From contig NW_001865049.1 in the NCBI RefSeq assembly GCF_000002865.3, positions 1,026,381-1,090,380 on the forward strand: 64,000 nt of DNA, written 5' to 3'. Of this stretch, positions 23,701 to 35,820 are shown one piece after another. The translations under genes were made by a program, and so were the position numbers. Numbering within the stretch: position 1 is the stretch's first letter; every line of letters starts with the position of its first letter. Origin of the DNA: Monosiga brevicollis MX1. Taxonomy: Eukaryota; Opisthokonta; Choanoflagellata; Craspedida; Salpingoecidae. The notes under the pieces were generated by a model. It was not told the origin of the DNA. It did no database searches and was given only the letters and a program-made list of their open reading frames with translations.

Positions 23701-26700
23701 AGTGCAATGGCCAGGGCCGGTGCGTGGCGGGCGTGTGCGAGTGCAATGACGGGTTTGCGGATGAGAGTCAATGCACGCGCACGGGCTGCGAAACGGATGA
23801 GGCTTGCTCAGGACACGGCGCATGCGGGGACAACGGCCAGTGCGCATGTGATGCCGGGTGGATGGGCGAGGCATGCGAGCTGACGGTGTGTGGGGATGAT
23901 CGAGCTATTTTGCCGGGTCTGCTGGTGACGTATTACAATGGCTACTCGTTTGATGAGCGTCGCATTGAGGTGGCCGAGCCGTCAGCGTACCGGGACATTG
24001 GCTACAATGCACCGCACCCGGATGTGCCTGCCGATTCGTTCAGCGTGACGTATGTTGGGTTTTTGCGACCCAAGGAGGCGGGCTGGTATCGGATGCGGCT
24101 GCGGTGCACGCGCGGGGCATGTGGCATGTACCTGAACCAGAGTGCCTATACGGATAGTGGGAATGCGGTGCTCATTGGCCGGGGCGAGATGGTTCGCCTG
24201 AAGCTGGAGTGGCAGCACTCAAACTACGACACCTATTTTTTCTTTGAGTGGATGGGGCCGTATGCGAGTGCTGCAGAGGCGCAAGCGGCTGGCGCGGCGG
24301 CGTTTGAGCAGGTGCCTGCGCATGCATTGGTTCATGAGGCGGTGTGTACGGGGGGCTGCTCTGGCCGTGGTTGCTGCGTGGCCTCGGACACCTGTGCATG
24401 CGAGGTGGGGTATGGCGGCGCAAGCTGCGAGGTTGATCTTGCAACGTGTGGCGCTGATGCGCCAGATGGAGCGCTCGTCTCTGGGGGTCTGCGGGCGCGC
24501 TATTATGCTGGGTCATTGACCGACCCTTTGCAAACTACGGCAACTCATGTGGATGGCGGTGTTGTCCAGCGGCTGAGCCTGGATTGGGGGTATAGTGCGC
24601 CCGTGTCTGGGATTCCCAGTGACTACTGGACTGGGGTGTTTTTCGGGCGGATCGTGTCGGAGCAGACGGGGTGGCATCGGCTGCGCGTGACGGCGGGCTC
24701 AGTGGCCGTCCAGGCCTTTGTGGGTGGTGTGCGATTGTTTTCTTGGACTGGCTCTTGGACGCAGTCTGTGTATTTGATTGCAGATCGGAGCTACGACATC
24801 CGTGTAGACGTGCGCGATGGCAATTATGAGGCCGGCCTGTGGGTGTACTGGGAGGGGCCTGGATTCATGGAGCATCTTGTGCCGAGTACAGCATTGTATC
24901 ACTACGAGGAGGGCTTTATGTGTGGGTGTGGAGCCAGTGGCTGCAGTGGTGAATCGCGCGGCGTATGCGTGGGAGCTAGCTGTGCGTGTGGCGGGCAGTA
25001 TAGCGGTGCATCCTGCGAGTATTTCCAGTGTCGGTCGGACGAGTGCCGCTTCAGCGACAGCTGCCACGATGCTGAGTGCAATGGCCAGGGCCGGTGCGTG
25101 GCGGGCGTGTGCGAGTGCAATGACGGGTTTGCGGATGAGAGTCAATGCACGCGCACGGGCTGCGAAACGGATGAGGCTTGCTCAGGACACGGCGCATGCG
25201 GGGACAACGGCCAGTGCGCATGTGATGCCGGGTGGATGGGCGAGGCATGCGAGCTGACGGTGTGTGGGGATGATCGAGCTATTTTGCCGGGTCTGCTGGT
25301 GACGTATTACAATGGCTACTCGTTTGATGAGCGTCGCATTGAGGTGGCCGAGCCGTCAGCGTACCGGGACATTGGCTACAATGCACCGCACCCGGATGTG
25401 CCTGCCGATTCGTTCAGCGTGACGTATGTTGGGTTTTTGCGACCCAAGGAGGCGGGCTGGTATCGGATGCGGCTGCGGTGCACGCGCGGGGCATGTGGCA
25501 TGTACCTGAACCAGAGTGCCTATACGGATAGTGGGAATGCGGTGCTCATTGGCCGGGGCGAGATGGTTCGCCTGAAGCTGGAGTGGCAGCACTCGAACTA
25601 CGACACCTATTTTTTCTTTGAGTGGATGGGGCCGTATGCGAGTGCTGCAGAAGCGCAAGCGGCTGGCGCGGCGGCGTTTGAGCAGGTGCCTGCGCACGCA
25701 TTGGTTCATGAGGCGGTGTGTACGGGGGGCTGCTCTGGCCGTGGTTGCTGCGTGGCCTCGGGCACCTGTGCATGCGAGGTGGGGTATGGTGGCCCTCGCT
25801 GCCAGACCTCTGAGCTATCTTGTGCATTATCTTCACCCGTGCCTCGTGGTGCTTTGAGCCCTGGCCTTCAGGTTCGGTATTATAACGGCGTGCTTGAGGA
25901 CGCCATATCAAGTGGCCCTCAGACAGCTTCATCTCGTGCGGACACGATCAACGTGAACTACGGTTACAATCCTCCTTTTGCAGGTGTTAATTCCGATTAT
26001 TTCACTGTTGTCTGGACCGGTCGTATCTTAGCCCCCCAATCTGGATGGTACACCTTTCGCCTCACATGTGGGAGCATGTCTGCGCGCCTTTTCGTTGGTA
26101 ATATCAAGCTTATTGACTGGACCTCGTCTTGGTCGCAAAGCATCTATCTCGTGCAAGGTCGCTACTACGAGCTTCGATATGATGCTCAAGACGGCTCCTA
26201 TGAGGCGTCGACACAACTGTATTGGACGGGACCCGGGTTCATGGAACATCTGGTTCCCGGCACCGTGCTTTTTGCCTACAATGACACGGCCAGCTGCACC
26301 TGTGTTGATGATTGTACGCAACCCTCTCAAGGCGTGTGCCTTAACGGATATTGCAGTTGTGCCGGTCCGTACGCGGGTGACACATGTGCAGCTTTGCAGT
26401 GTCGGGTAGATGAATGTCGCTACTCAGATGACTGTTTCGACCCAAGCAAAGGTTCTGCCTATGCACAGTGCAGCGGGCGTGGTGTGTGTGACAATGGAAT
26501 GTGCATGTGTGCGGAGAGCGGGAGCGTGCAAGTCGCATGCACAACCGATGCCTGCCCTGGTGACGGCACGTGCGGGCCTCACGGCTTTTGCACACCCTCT
26601 GGATGTCACTGTGACGCCGGCATGTTTGGTAATGCATGCCAGTATTATGAAGACAGCGGCAGCGGGCTATGGCCAGGGGTGCACCTGCAATTTTTCAATG

Positions 26701-29700
26701 ATGTGACCATGTCCGTGGCCGTTGCGTCAACCATCTCGGATTCTGTGCACGGCTCGTGGCCTGGAAGTCCGTTTCCCTCTGTCAATTCAGACCGTTTTGG
26801 TCTGTCGTATCAGGGTCACGTACTTTCCTTGGGGGTTGGGTGGTATAGAGTGCGCTGCACTACGTCAAGTATGTCATGTACCTGGTCATTCAATGCGACT
26901 ACCGGTAATGTCGTGTATTTTGGAGATGGCTGGGTGCCATTTTCAGTGAATGCAACTCACACGACGTCCACTGCAACCCTGTCTCTTCAACTCTCGGGTC
27001 CATATGAGAACCAGACCATGGCTGGCAAAGCAGTCAACTTCTGGAGCCTCGAAAACTGGCAGCTTGGCCATATTGTAACTTGTGCAGAGGCTTGTGTTCA
27101 CGGTCGATGCAATGGTGTCGGTGTCTGCGAATGTGATCCCGGTTGGTCTGGGAGCGACTGCAGCACGTCGCTTCCACAATGTGGGCCTTCTGCGCTTGTT
27201 CCAATCGGCGGTGCCATTGCGCGCTATTTTGAGGACCGTACCTTCAACACGTTAATCGGTACAAGCAGCGTTGAGAGATTGGGGCAAGATTTTGGTACTG
27301 GGGCGCCCTCCGCCAACGCTCCCGTGAACTACTTTGCCATTCGCTACGAGGCATTCCTCTCACTCCCGAACGATGGCTGGTACCGCTTTCGGTTATCCAC
27401 CGGCAATATGGAGGGGACGTTGCGAGTCGCCGGACAGCTAGTTATACCGACTTCATCCGGATTTAGTCACGAATTGTTTTTGCGAGGTGGGGTTGAGCAC
27501 CCCCTTGTATTCCAGATCTACGAAACCAATCGTTATGAGTGTAGCTTTGATTTGAATGTTCGAGGCGAGAACAGCTACGAAGTGGACCTGGACTCGCTCT
27601 CTCTGCATTACTACTCTGGCTCGTGTGGTTGCTTGCCATGTGATTTAGCTGCTGTGAATGACTATGATCCCGTCTTTGACTCGGGTTCCGTGGAAAATCT
27701 GACCATTCAGGAGGGGCGCCTCGGTGCAGTTCGGTGGCTTGCAGCGATTGATCCAGACACTGGCGATGCCTTTGGCATGTCCTACACCCTCGTTACTGAT
27801 CCTACTGGCTGCTTTGGCATAAACAACGTTACTGGAGCATTGTCCTTGCTCTGTGTCCTGCGAAAGGCAAACGAACCAGCCTTTGCACTCGCCGTGCAAG
27901 CTTCGGATTCAGGCTCACCTTCTCGAAACACCACAGCGCAACTTTACATCACAGTAGAGTGTGCCGAGGGATTCGTTGGTCCCAATTGCTCTGATTGTTC
28001 GGTGGGCTATGGAGGCTCCACTTGTGCTGCTTGTGTTGCGTGTTCTAGTCATGGACAATGCGGAGAGGAGGGTCTGTGTTATTGCACCTCTGAGGTCTTT
28101 ACGGGGCCATCGTGCGAAGATTGCATTGATCGTCACTACGGCGGTGCCTGTGAGCCTTTACCTTGGCTGTTCAGCGTTGTGCCCTCAACTGGCCTTGACT
28201 TGGGGAGCACAAAGGTGGCCTTGACGATTCACAATATGCCAGAGGCGCGGACCAATCCTATTTGTTCCTTTGCTGACATTCAAGTAGCTGCAACCATCGA
28301 AGACAACGCGACGGTCACCTGCCTGGCGCCTCGTCATGAGCCGGCGGCAGTTGCGATCAAAGTTTCCTTTGATGGTGGCATGTCGTGGATCGGGCCTGCT
28401 GTGGGCATACCCTTCACCTACGTTGGCAATTGCCCTCAAACGGATTGTCCACCAACTCGGGCGAATTGTGTCTTTGGCAAGTGTTATTGCAAGCTGCAGT
28501 ATTTTGGCGATAAGTGCGCACAGCAATACGTGCAGCCCAAAATCAAGGCAGTCAGCAATAGTGAGGTGCTTCCGGGCGCAGCGTATTCCCAGCGATTGGA
28601 TTTGCAAGCTGGAAACGGTGATATTCATTGGGTTCTCATGCAAGCTCCATCGGGGGCATACATGGATGGGGCAACTGTTATTTGGCCCATGACTTTTGGT
28701 GCCCCAGTGCCACACGTTTTTCGCGTGGAGGCACGAAACACCTATGCCACGGGTTCGACAGAGTGGAAGGTCAATGTTCCCTTCTCTTACAAGACCAGCA
28801 TTCATGCTACTGGTTTATCGGGCGTTCGCGGCTCACCCGCCCTTCTTAAGCTTCAAGGTTTTGTGAATCAAAGTCGGCCTGATATCCGTCTCGACACAGT
28901 TGGCAACCTTGGCATCAAAATTTGGTTAGTCATTGCAGCTCACACCTGAGCATCAAACTCTTAAAAAAAAATTCTTTTTTGCTTTGTTTCTTTTGCTTCC
29001 TCACATACTTGTCTTGTTTTGCTTGGGACCCTGAAGGCTTGTTCGAGCCGGCGCATCCGGGCGCCGAGTTGCACCGCAGAGCACGATTCTGACGGTCAAG
29101 ACGATGGAAAGTGGCCAGTTTGCATTCAACCTGAGCCTTCAAGACGTCGGTGTCTACACAATCGTAAGTGCGTCCGAGGCAGTAAAGAAAGAACGCTGTC
29201 GCTACTGAAATCATGATTGAAAAGGACTTGGCTAAATTTTGCTTTGCATGCTTGCAGGGCGTTTCACACGTAGATGCGACAGCTCCAGAAGATCAGCGAA
29301 GCTTTGAGCTTGCAGGTTTGGTGGGGTCTGCATCATCGGTGGAGGTTTCGTTGATCTCAGGGTACAACGGCACAGTGTTCCTTGCACGAATCACAAACCC
29401 GTCTTCAACTACCATCTCAAACATTTCTGTTGCGTTGTCTGGTCTATACGGGTTGGCAATCCCGAGCGGCCTTTCGCTACGAGCATTTACGGATCGGGAG
29501 AGTATTGCACCGCGCAGTAGTACAACGTTGCGTCTCGCAGTCACCAGCAATTTTGATTATTCAGGCGTTGTCCTGGTCGCCGTCCGTGTGACGGACCCAG
29601 TTTACAACTCCTTCCTTCCGATCAACCTAGCCGTGTCTGTTGTGCCGCCATCTGCTCGTATCCAGACATCCGCCACGTATTTTTCGATTACAGCCGTTCG

Positions 29701-32700
29701 CAACCAAACAACAAGCCGCTCATTGACGATTACCAACGTTGGAAGTGCGGCAACCCCGGCTCTCGTTGTTGCCGTTCCAGAGGATCAATCCTTAATATCA
29801 GTGACAGCGAGCAAGATTGCTCCTTTGGCCCCTCAAGAGAGCGTTGATATTTCCCTGTCGGTGCGCCCGCAAGCTGATGCGGAATTGCAGCGTGGGTCAG
29901 CCACTTTGGTGGTGCGGTCTGAGATGCCATCTGCTTTGAACTCTGTGCAAATTCGTTTGGACTTTACAATTTCGAGCAATGCTTCGTACGACGTGGCTGT
30001 TGTGGTAGAAGATGAGTACACATTTTTTGCCGACGGTGCACCAAACGTGTCCGCGGCGCTGGTCCGCCTGGTTGGACAAAGTCGAAGCTTCAGCTTACGT
30101 GCCACGACGGATCATTCCGGCATGGTAACTTTTGCCAATGTTCCCGAGGGGGTGTACGAGGTGAGCGCACAGGCTCTGGGGCATGCCTCTGATTCTATGC
30201 TCATTCGAGTCAACGACGAGCTTGGCTTGACCCACCTCTTTTTGGCGCGCTCGGCTGTGAGCTATGTTTGGACCGTCACACCGACTGAGATTGAGGAAAC
30301 CTACTCATTCACCTTGGAAGCCGTGTTTGAAGCTCGAGTGCCAATGCCCGTCGTTACCATCGAGCCAAGCTCGATTGATTTGGAGCGGCTCTCGTTTGGA
30401 GACGTGACACAACTGGACTTTGTGATTACGAATCATGGCTTGATTGCTGCAGAGAATCCTTTGCTGATTCTTCCAGAAAATCCCTTCGTCTCATTTGTAC
30501 CCCTGGGTGAACCAAGTGCAGTGATACCAGCAGAGACTACAATTGTGTACTCATATGCCATTATTGTGGATGGTGCTACGCCGGGGGATGATGATGCTGT
30601 TGTTCTTGATGACGATGATATCAATGGGGATGACGATGCCACTAGCAACGACCAAGTCACTGACGATGACGATGCCACTAGCAACGATCAAGTCACTGAC
30701 GATGACGATGCCACTAGCAACGACCAAGTCACTGACGATGACGATGCCACTAGCAACGACCAAGTCACTGACGATGACGATGCCACTAGCAACGACCAAG
30801 TCACTGACGATGACGATGCCACTAGCAACGACCAGGTCACTGACGATGACGATGCCACTAGCAACGACCAGGTCACTGACGATGACGATGCCACTAGCAA
30901 CGACCAAGTCACTGACGATGACGATGCCACTAGCAACGACCAAGTCACTGACGATGACGATGCCACTAGCAACGACCAGGTCACTGACGATGACGATGCC
31001 ACTAGCAACGACCAAGTCACTGACGATGACGATGCAATCGATGACGACATAAACGATGATGTCCCGGCCGATGATGATATCCCTGCCGATGATGATATTC
31101 CGGCCGATGATGATATCCCGGCCGATGATGATGACGGAGCTGGTCCTGGTAGTGCACCAAGTGGGGGCTATGCAAGTGTTTGTTATACTGGCCGATTTTC
31201 GTATCAGTATCGCTGCCGAGGCTTGGAAACTCGGGCTCGAGCAATTGAGGTGACTCGTGGCGGTCGGCCATGTTCCTCTTCCGGCATTGCTTCCGGCAAG
31301 ACCTACTATGGTACACTCGGCAGTTCCAGCTCGATCGTTTACGCTGGAGTTTCCATTGCTTCGTCAGCCGGCTGTGGGGCACCTTGCCAGCTGCGTGATA
31401 TCTTGAGTAACTGTATCGGAAATCGATGTACAGGTTCCGCCGCCGCCGCTGCGCTGAGCATGCAGTGCAACGATGCGCCTGACCTTGCGAGGCGACTTTC
31501 GCGAGCAATCATTGATTGCACAATTGGTGGCTGTCCTGGTGCCGTCGCTAACATTCCTTTCTGTACTACTGACGCGATCGGCATTGTACAGTGCATTGGC
31601 AATGTTGTGGTTGGTTGCACTGGTCCTTATGGTGCAGGTAGGCCTTTTTCTTGCCGGCATGTTTTCCGCACACCACCTTTTTTGTGGCATGACGACTGAA
31701 ATAAAATGTTCTCGATAAAATATTCCTCTGCCGTTGTGGTTATATCTTTTTTTTTCCGTTGGTCTTAGTCTCATACCTCTGTTAATAATGTCCCTTTGCT
31801 TTCGAACTTAGCTGCTAGCGCCGGTTTCGGAGCAGCCATGTGCTCTGCAAGTATGGGACAAGCTCTTCAAACTGGACGACGTCGACGAGACATGACGCCT
31901 TCCTTCTTCGAGCTCGTTCGTCGAGATGCCGACGAGGATCTTGCTGCAGAGACATTCTTCTTGGCCTCAACGTGGCTAAACAACTATGTGCTGCTGATGC
32001 AAGCCATCTTCGGTGTACAAGAGCAAAATTTGGCATTTTCTTACAGCCCTACTTTTCAAGCCCAGCACTTCATGCCAGCCTTGGCTGAGGGCAGTGAGCT
32101 GGATTCGCTGATTTCAGCTGGTGAGCTTGTGGATTTGCTCGACGCCACCCCACCTGGCGTCAATGCAAGCGAGCTTGAAGCGTGGCTGTTGCGCTATAAT
32201 CGCACCGCCACTGCGTGGATATCTGGGAATTTTGAGGCAGAGCCGGGTGCTTTGTTTGACATCGACGAGATTGAGACTCGATTTGTGCAGATGCAAGACG
32301 ACACGGCGGCTGCTAAACTCATGGGCTACGCGGATATCCTATCGGCCCACCAAGGTCTGCAACAGGTTTGGGAGTCGGCCAAAGAGGCGGCTGCTCGAAA
32401 ATCTGGTGTCTGTGCTTCAGTTACCATGACGATTGAGCAGGATGTTGTCCTCACACGCTCCGCATTCGAGGCAAAACTTGAGATCTCCAATGAAGATGTT
32501 TCAGAGCTAACAAACATTCAAGTTGAGTTTGACATTCGGCACGCTATCACCGGCATCAGTTCACGTGCTGTATTCGAGATTGGCAATGCCAGCTATAGTG
32601 GTGGATTGAGTGGAGCGCTAGAGACTGGCACCTTGCCAGGTGGGTCTGTGGGCATGGCAACCTGGTTGATGATTCCCAATGCCCTTGCCGCACCCACGCA

Positions 32701-34687
32701 AAGCCCTGAAGAATATGCGGTCGGGGGCACGCTGTCATACACTTTGAATGGACTCTCCACATCAGTGAGCTTGTTTCCAGACACCATCACGGTGCGACCC
32801 GACCCACGCATGACGATTCACTACTTTTTGCAAGAGTTCATTACGTCTGATGATCCTTTCACCCCCGAAAAGGAGGCTGCATTGCCCGCTGTGCTAGCAG
32901 TCGTGCTTCACAACCATGGAAATGGTACTGCAAATGGCATGCGCATTTCCGCTGGACAACCAGAAATCGCTGAGAACGAAAAAGGGCTCTTGATTGGTTT
33001 TGAACTGCAGCAAACAGCCATCAATGGCGCGCCTGTCGTTCCACCACAACTGGAAAATGTGGTCCTTGGCGATTTGGAGCCTCATTCGAGCCGCGTCGTC
33101 ACGTGGAAATTGCTGACCACGCTGCAAGGTCGTTTTACGGCATTCAAGGCTGAGATGCAATACAATAACATTCTTGGCAAGCCCGAGCTGGCACTCATCG
33201 AGTCCGTGAGCTCTTATCAGCTCTTGAATATGGCAGCTGTAGCGAATGGGTTTGAATTTGTGGTTCGAACCGGCTCAAATATATTTGCTTTGTTGCATAG
33301 CCGCGACCCGCGCGTGATCACTCCTCTCGCCAACCCCACCGGTATTGTCAACAGCGTTTTTGACGATGAGAGTGGAGTGTTGACGTTTGCATCTCAAACT
33401 TTAGTCCCAGGGTATCGCCTCACGCAAGTGCGCTTGCCTGCGCGCCAACGCGCCCAACAAGTGCTGCGACGACTCAATGGAACAAGTGTGGATATTGATT
33501 CAAGTCGTTTCTGGGTAATACACGTGACGAATCACTATGATGAGACACGTCGCCGGCGGGAGGTCGCGGAAACGATTTCGACGCTATATATCGTTGACAG
33601 CACAACTGGCACAGAGCTGATCTCCTACGACGCGCATCTCGTTCCTGATCCCCCGCAGTTGGCCAACAATACTGGTGCAGACGACACTCCGATCAGCACG
33701 ACCCCTGGCGCGGCTTTAACGTCCATCTCAACCACAGCAAATGGCAACGGCCACGGGAGCACTGGTTACAGCACAAACAGCCCTGATAGTGAGAACGACG
33801 ATGCTGTTGATGACGACATCCTCGGACAATGGTCGACACTCACCGGTGACAAAGACCAAACCTCAACGACCGTAGACCCAGCACAGGAGAATCGCGACCC
33901 GACCGGAGACCGGTCTAAAGCTGCTTTTCCGTTTTGGATCATTGTCGTTGTCATTATCCTGATGCTGCTGATAGTGTTCATGTTGCTCGTTTACTACTGG
34001 CGCCGCAGCCGTGTCGGAGCACGGACGACCCCGAGTGGAAAGCACAGCTCCATAGACCCAGGACTCGAACAGCGTACAAACTTTGTCAATCCTGCATATG
34101 TTGATCATAGCATGCAAGCCTCTGATGGCATGTACTCGGAGATTTCGGCTCAAGACCAGCGTGCTGTGATTAATCCGTTATATTCGGATGTGCAGGGAGA
34201 ATCTGTTTCACCTGTGAGTGCCCAGGCGTCCTTTGAGCCGCAGAGTGGCTATGGTACATCCAATGGCCAGTACTTTGATCCTCGTAAATCAGCAGATCAC
34301 TATTTCGATCCAAGTGGTTCAACCCATTCCAAGAACGGCGAGGTAGATTACTTCGATCCACGCCTTGGTGGGGCATCAGAATACTTTGATCCAAGTCATG
34401 GCAGGAACGAGGCAGAGTACTTCGACCCGCAAGCTAGACAAGCAGCCCTCTTTTCAACAGAAACGCTTCGAGGCACTGCGACGACATCGATTCTGCGCCA
34501 AGATAATTATTTTGACCCCCACGCTCTTCGTGCGGCGGGAGCACGCGAGTTAATGGGCGATGATGATACTCTGTATGCTGACGGTGTTGAGGTTGGTGCT
34601 ATGCAGTCTATTCCCCATTTTGAGCCATTTGAGGAGGTAGAAGACGACCGTGAAGGTTATCTTGAAGTCACCGAAGAGTCGTCATAA
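20734..34687 (+). CDS. Giant PA14/EGF/cadherin/IPT single-pass receptor with tyrosine-motif tail
   Basis: Exons are 20734-20818, 21025-28924, 29037-29163, 29258-31637 and 31812-34687, all GT-AG and phase-consistent, about 4,450 residues. The signal peptide reads MAIQLFSCRQAALIFVLVLA. Five repeated units, each EGF-like plus two PA14 domains, fill 21025-27630; PA14 domains commonly bind carbohydrate. A cadherin repeat follows (27655-27955: EGRLGAVRWLAAIDPDTGD, DSGSPSRNTTAQLYITV), then laminin-EGF-like modules, an IPT domain (28160-28425) and another EGF. Exon 4 holds beta-rich repeats and an Asp-rich minisatellite. Exon 5 has a Cys-rich region and a long ectodomain block (GGTLSYTLNGL; ISAGQPEIAENEKGLLIGFE). 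The TM is at about 33927-34001, followed by RRSR. The tail carries NPAY, NPLY and six YFDP motifs and ends GYLEVTEESS. One PA14 copy contains a 157-bp inverted segment with an in-frame stop, so the reference reading frame is broken at 23397 unless that segment is spliced out or misassembled. Confidence 0.8.
22215..25788 (+). repeat. 1395-bp coding tandem duplication (2.6 copies)
   Basis: Copy 1 is 22215-23609, copy 2 is 23610-25004, and partial copy 3 is 25005 to about 25788. The step is exactly 1395 bases (465 codons), so the frame is kept. Copies differ by only a handful of substitutions, for example at about 24220, and near 25650, 25697 and 25760 in copy 3. Copy 3 also lacks 21 bases (residues DPAYGSN or an equivalent seven) between short ACGA direct repeats. 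Identity stops abruptly near 25788, after which the unit continues as a diverged PA14 domain. Confidence 0.95.
23336..23492 (-). repeat. Exact 157-bp inverted segment in PA14 copy 1
   Basis: The bases 23336-23492 are the exact reverse complement of 24731-24887 in copy 2, at the equivalent place in the 1395-bp unit. Flanks on both sides stay collinear. Edges are TGT on the left and ACA on the right, so the breakpoints are ambiguous by three bases. The inversion removes the residues from VRLFSWTGSW to MEHLVPST and places a TAA at 23397-23399. Confidence 0.97.
30630..31034 (+). repeat. 36-bp acidic coding minisatellite x11
   Basis: Eleven units encode DDDDATSNDQVT. They are followed by a short second repeat, PADDDI x4 (about 31060-31130). 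Variation between units is almost limited to one synonymous A/G site. The run lies between a beta-rich ectodomain and a Cys-rich region in the PA14 receptor. Other frames and the reverse strand stay open only because the unit is a multiple of three without stops. Confidence 0.95.
33927..34001 (+). other. Transmembrane segment of the PA14 receptor
   Basis: The hydrophobic run FPFWIIVVVIILMLLIVFML followed by LVYYWRRSRVG gives a single-pass helix with a basic stop-transfer, placing the NPxY and YFDP motifs in the cytoplasm. Confidence 0.93.
34260..34530 (+). other. Six YFDP motifs in the PA14 receptor tail
   Basis: The tail reads QYFDP, HYFDP, DYFDP, EYFDP, EYFDP and NYFDP at irregular spacing of about 10-40 residues. 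The spacers are not similar to each other, so the motif, rather than a longer unit, is what repeats. Confidence 0.92.
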
Positions 34688-35820
34688 GCGGCCGGCGCCA
34701 TAATGCCACAGAAGTACATTGACATGTGAACCAAGATGCCATCAACGTTAACATGTAAATCTTTGGTTTTTTTTTGAGGTCTTGGATAGTAGGACTGAAA
34801 GTCTGTGAACTGCACTCGTCTTTTTTGCTGTTTTTCAAATTTGGTTGGTGATGCAGTTCCATCACCGTTTGGTGTGGTTTCAAAACGGCAGCGTTATTCC
34901 TGAATTAACTTATGCCAATTCGTTTGCTGGTACACGTAGCTGCAACTGCTTTAGTATGATGTGTTGCTCTGGCGATCAGGGATTCCGCATGCGTCTCGAA
35001 AAAAAATCGTTTAAAATCAATGAAATTTCATCATTATTCAAATGCTCGCAAGTAGGGCCGCAAATACATGTACATTATTTCTAAATCTCTGGTATTTGGT
35101 AAGGTACTTCGAAGAGAAATGACTTTCACGCTCAAAGTGCGACCGAGCATTATCGGCAAGTCGTGTGACCACCCCAAATTCACCTTTGACACACAACCAA
35201 AGTGAAAATGATTTGAATTAATCTTTCTCGTCATCAGGCACACCCAGGGGAATTTCAACTTTGCTGAAGACTTTTCTGGTTCATGGAGTCTGCTCTTGGA
35301 GGAGTTCTCAAGCTCGTGTTGCCAAACAATCAGCTGCATTCTGGCCCGCATTCTGTCATACTCGGGCGGCACCTCCGGCTAGTTTTGTGCGATGATGAAT
35401 CCACTCTAAGATTGCAGAGTGGCTCTCGTTGAATTGAGCCACACGTGGCTGATTAGGGAACACAAATCTATGATGTAACAAAACAATGACCGGTAAACTA
35501 ATGTAACTACTGCAGGTTTTCAAAGTCGGGGGCGCATGTCTCCACGTCCAAGAGATTAGGCTTTCTGAAGTAATCCGGATCCATCAGGTAGATTCGATAT
35601 CTAAGATTTGTGGGCGCACACAGACGCACATGCCACCATGTTTCAATGAGTAAACAATCTGTAGTTCATCTGGAGGCTCGCTCGCACTTTGCATCCCACA
35701 CGAGTACGCCACCCCCTCAAGACTGCCATTCGAGTGCGCCCTTCCTGTTTTTACTTTTTGTTTCAGTCTTTTTTTTTCGGGCTCTGTATGGTGTGAGTGT
35801 GGATGTGTGTGCGCGCGTGC
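34688..35820. other. Convergent 3' intergenic region, no gene seen
   Basis: About 1.1 kb lies between the stops of two convergent giant genes. It is AT-richer than its flanks. It holds short T runs at about 34768 and 35769 and a cluster of small hairpins at 35401-35450. A minus-strand open frame at 35034-35372 is not supported by a recognised family or splice context. Confidence 0.5.

Noticed and set aside
23499-28949. A separate gene starting with MYHYEEGFMCG
   Set aside because: This open frame is the continuation of the PA14 receptor after the inverted segment. There is no signal peptide and it starts inside a PA14 domain.
30630-31034. CRISPR-like array
   Set aside because: Repeats are contiguous with no spacers, are coding, and lie in a eukaryotic exon.
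30543-31052. Overlapping open frames (TMTMPLATTKSL repeats and reverse VASGIVIVSDL repeats)
   Set aside because: They exist only because the 36-base minisatellite has no stops in any frame. The acidic frame joins the flanking exons.
35034-35372. Minus-strand open frame of 112 codons in the convergent intergenic region
   Set aside because: No recognised family, no splice partners, and AT-rich flanks. I cannot separate it from chance.
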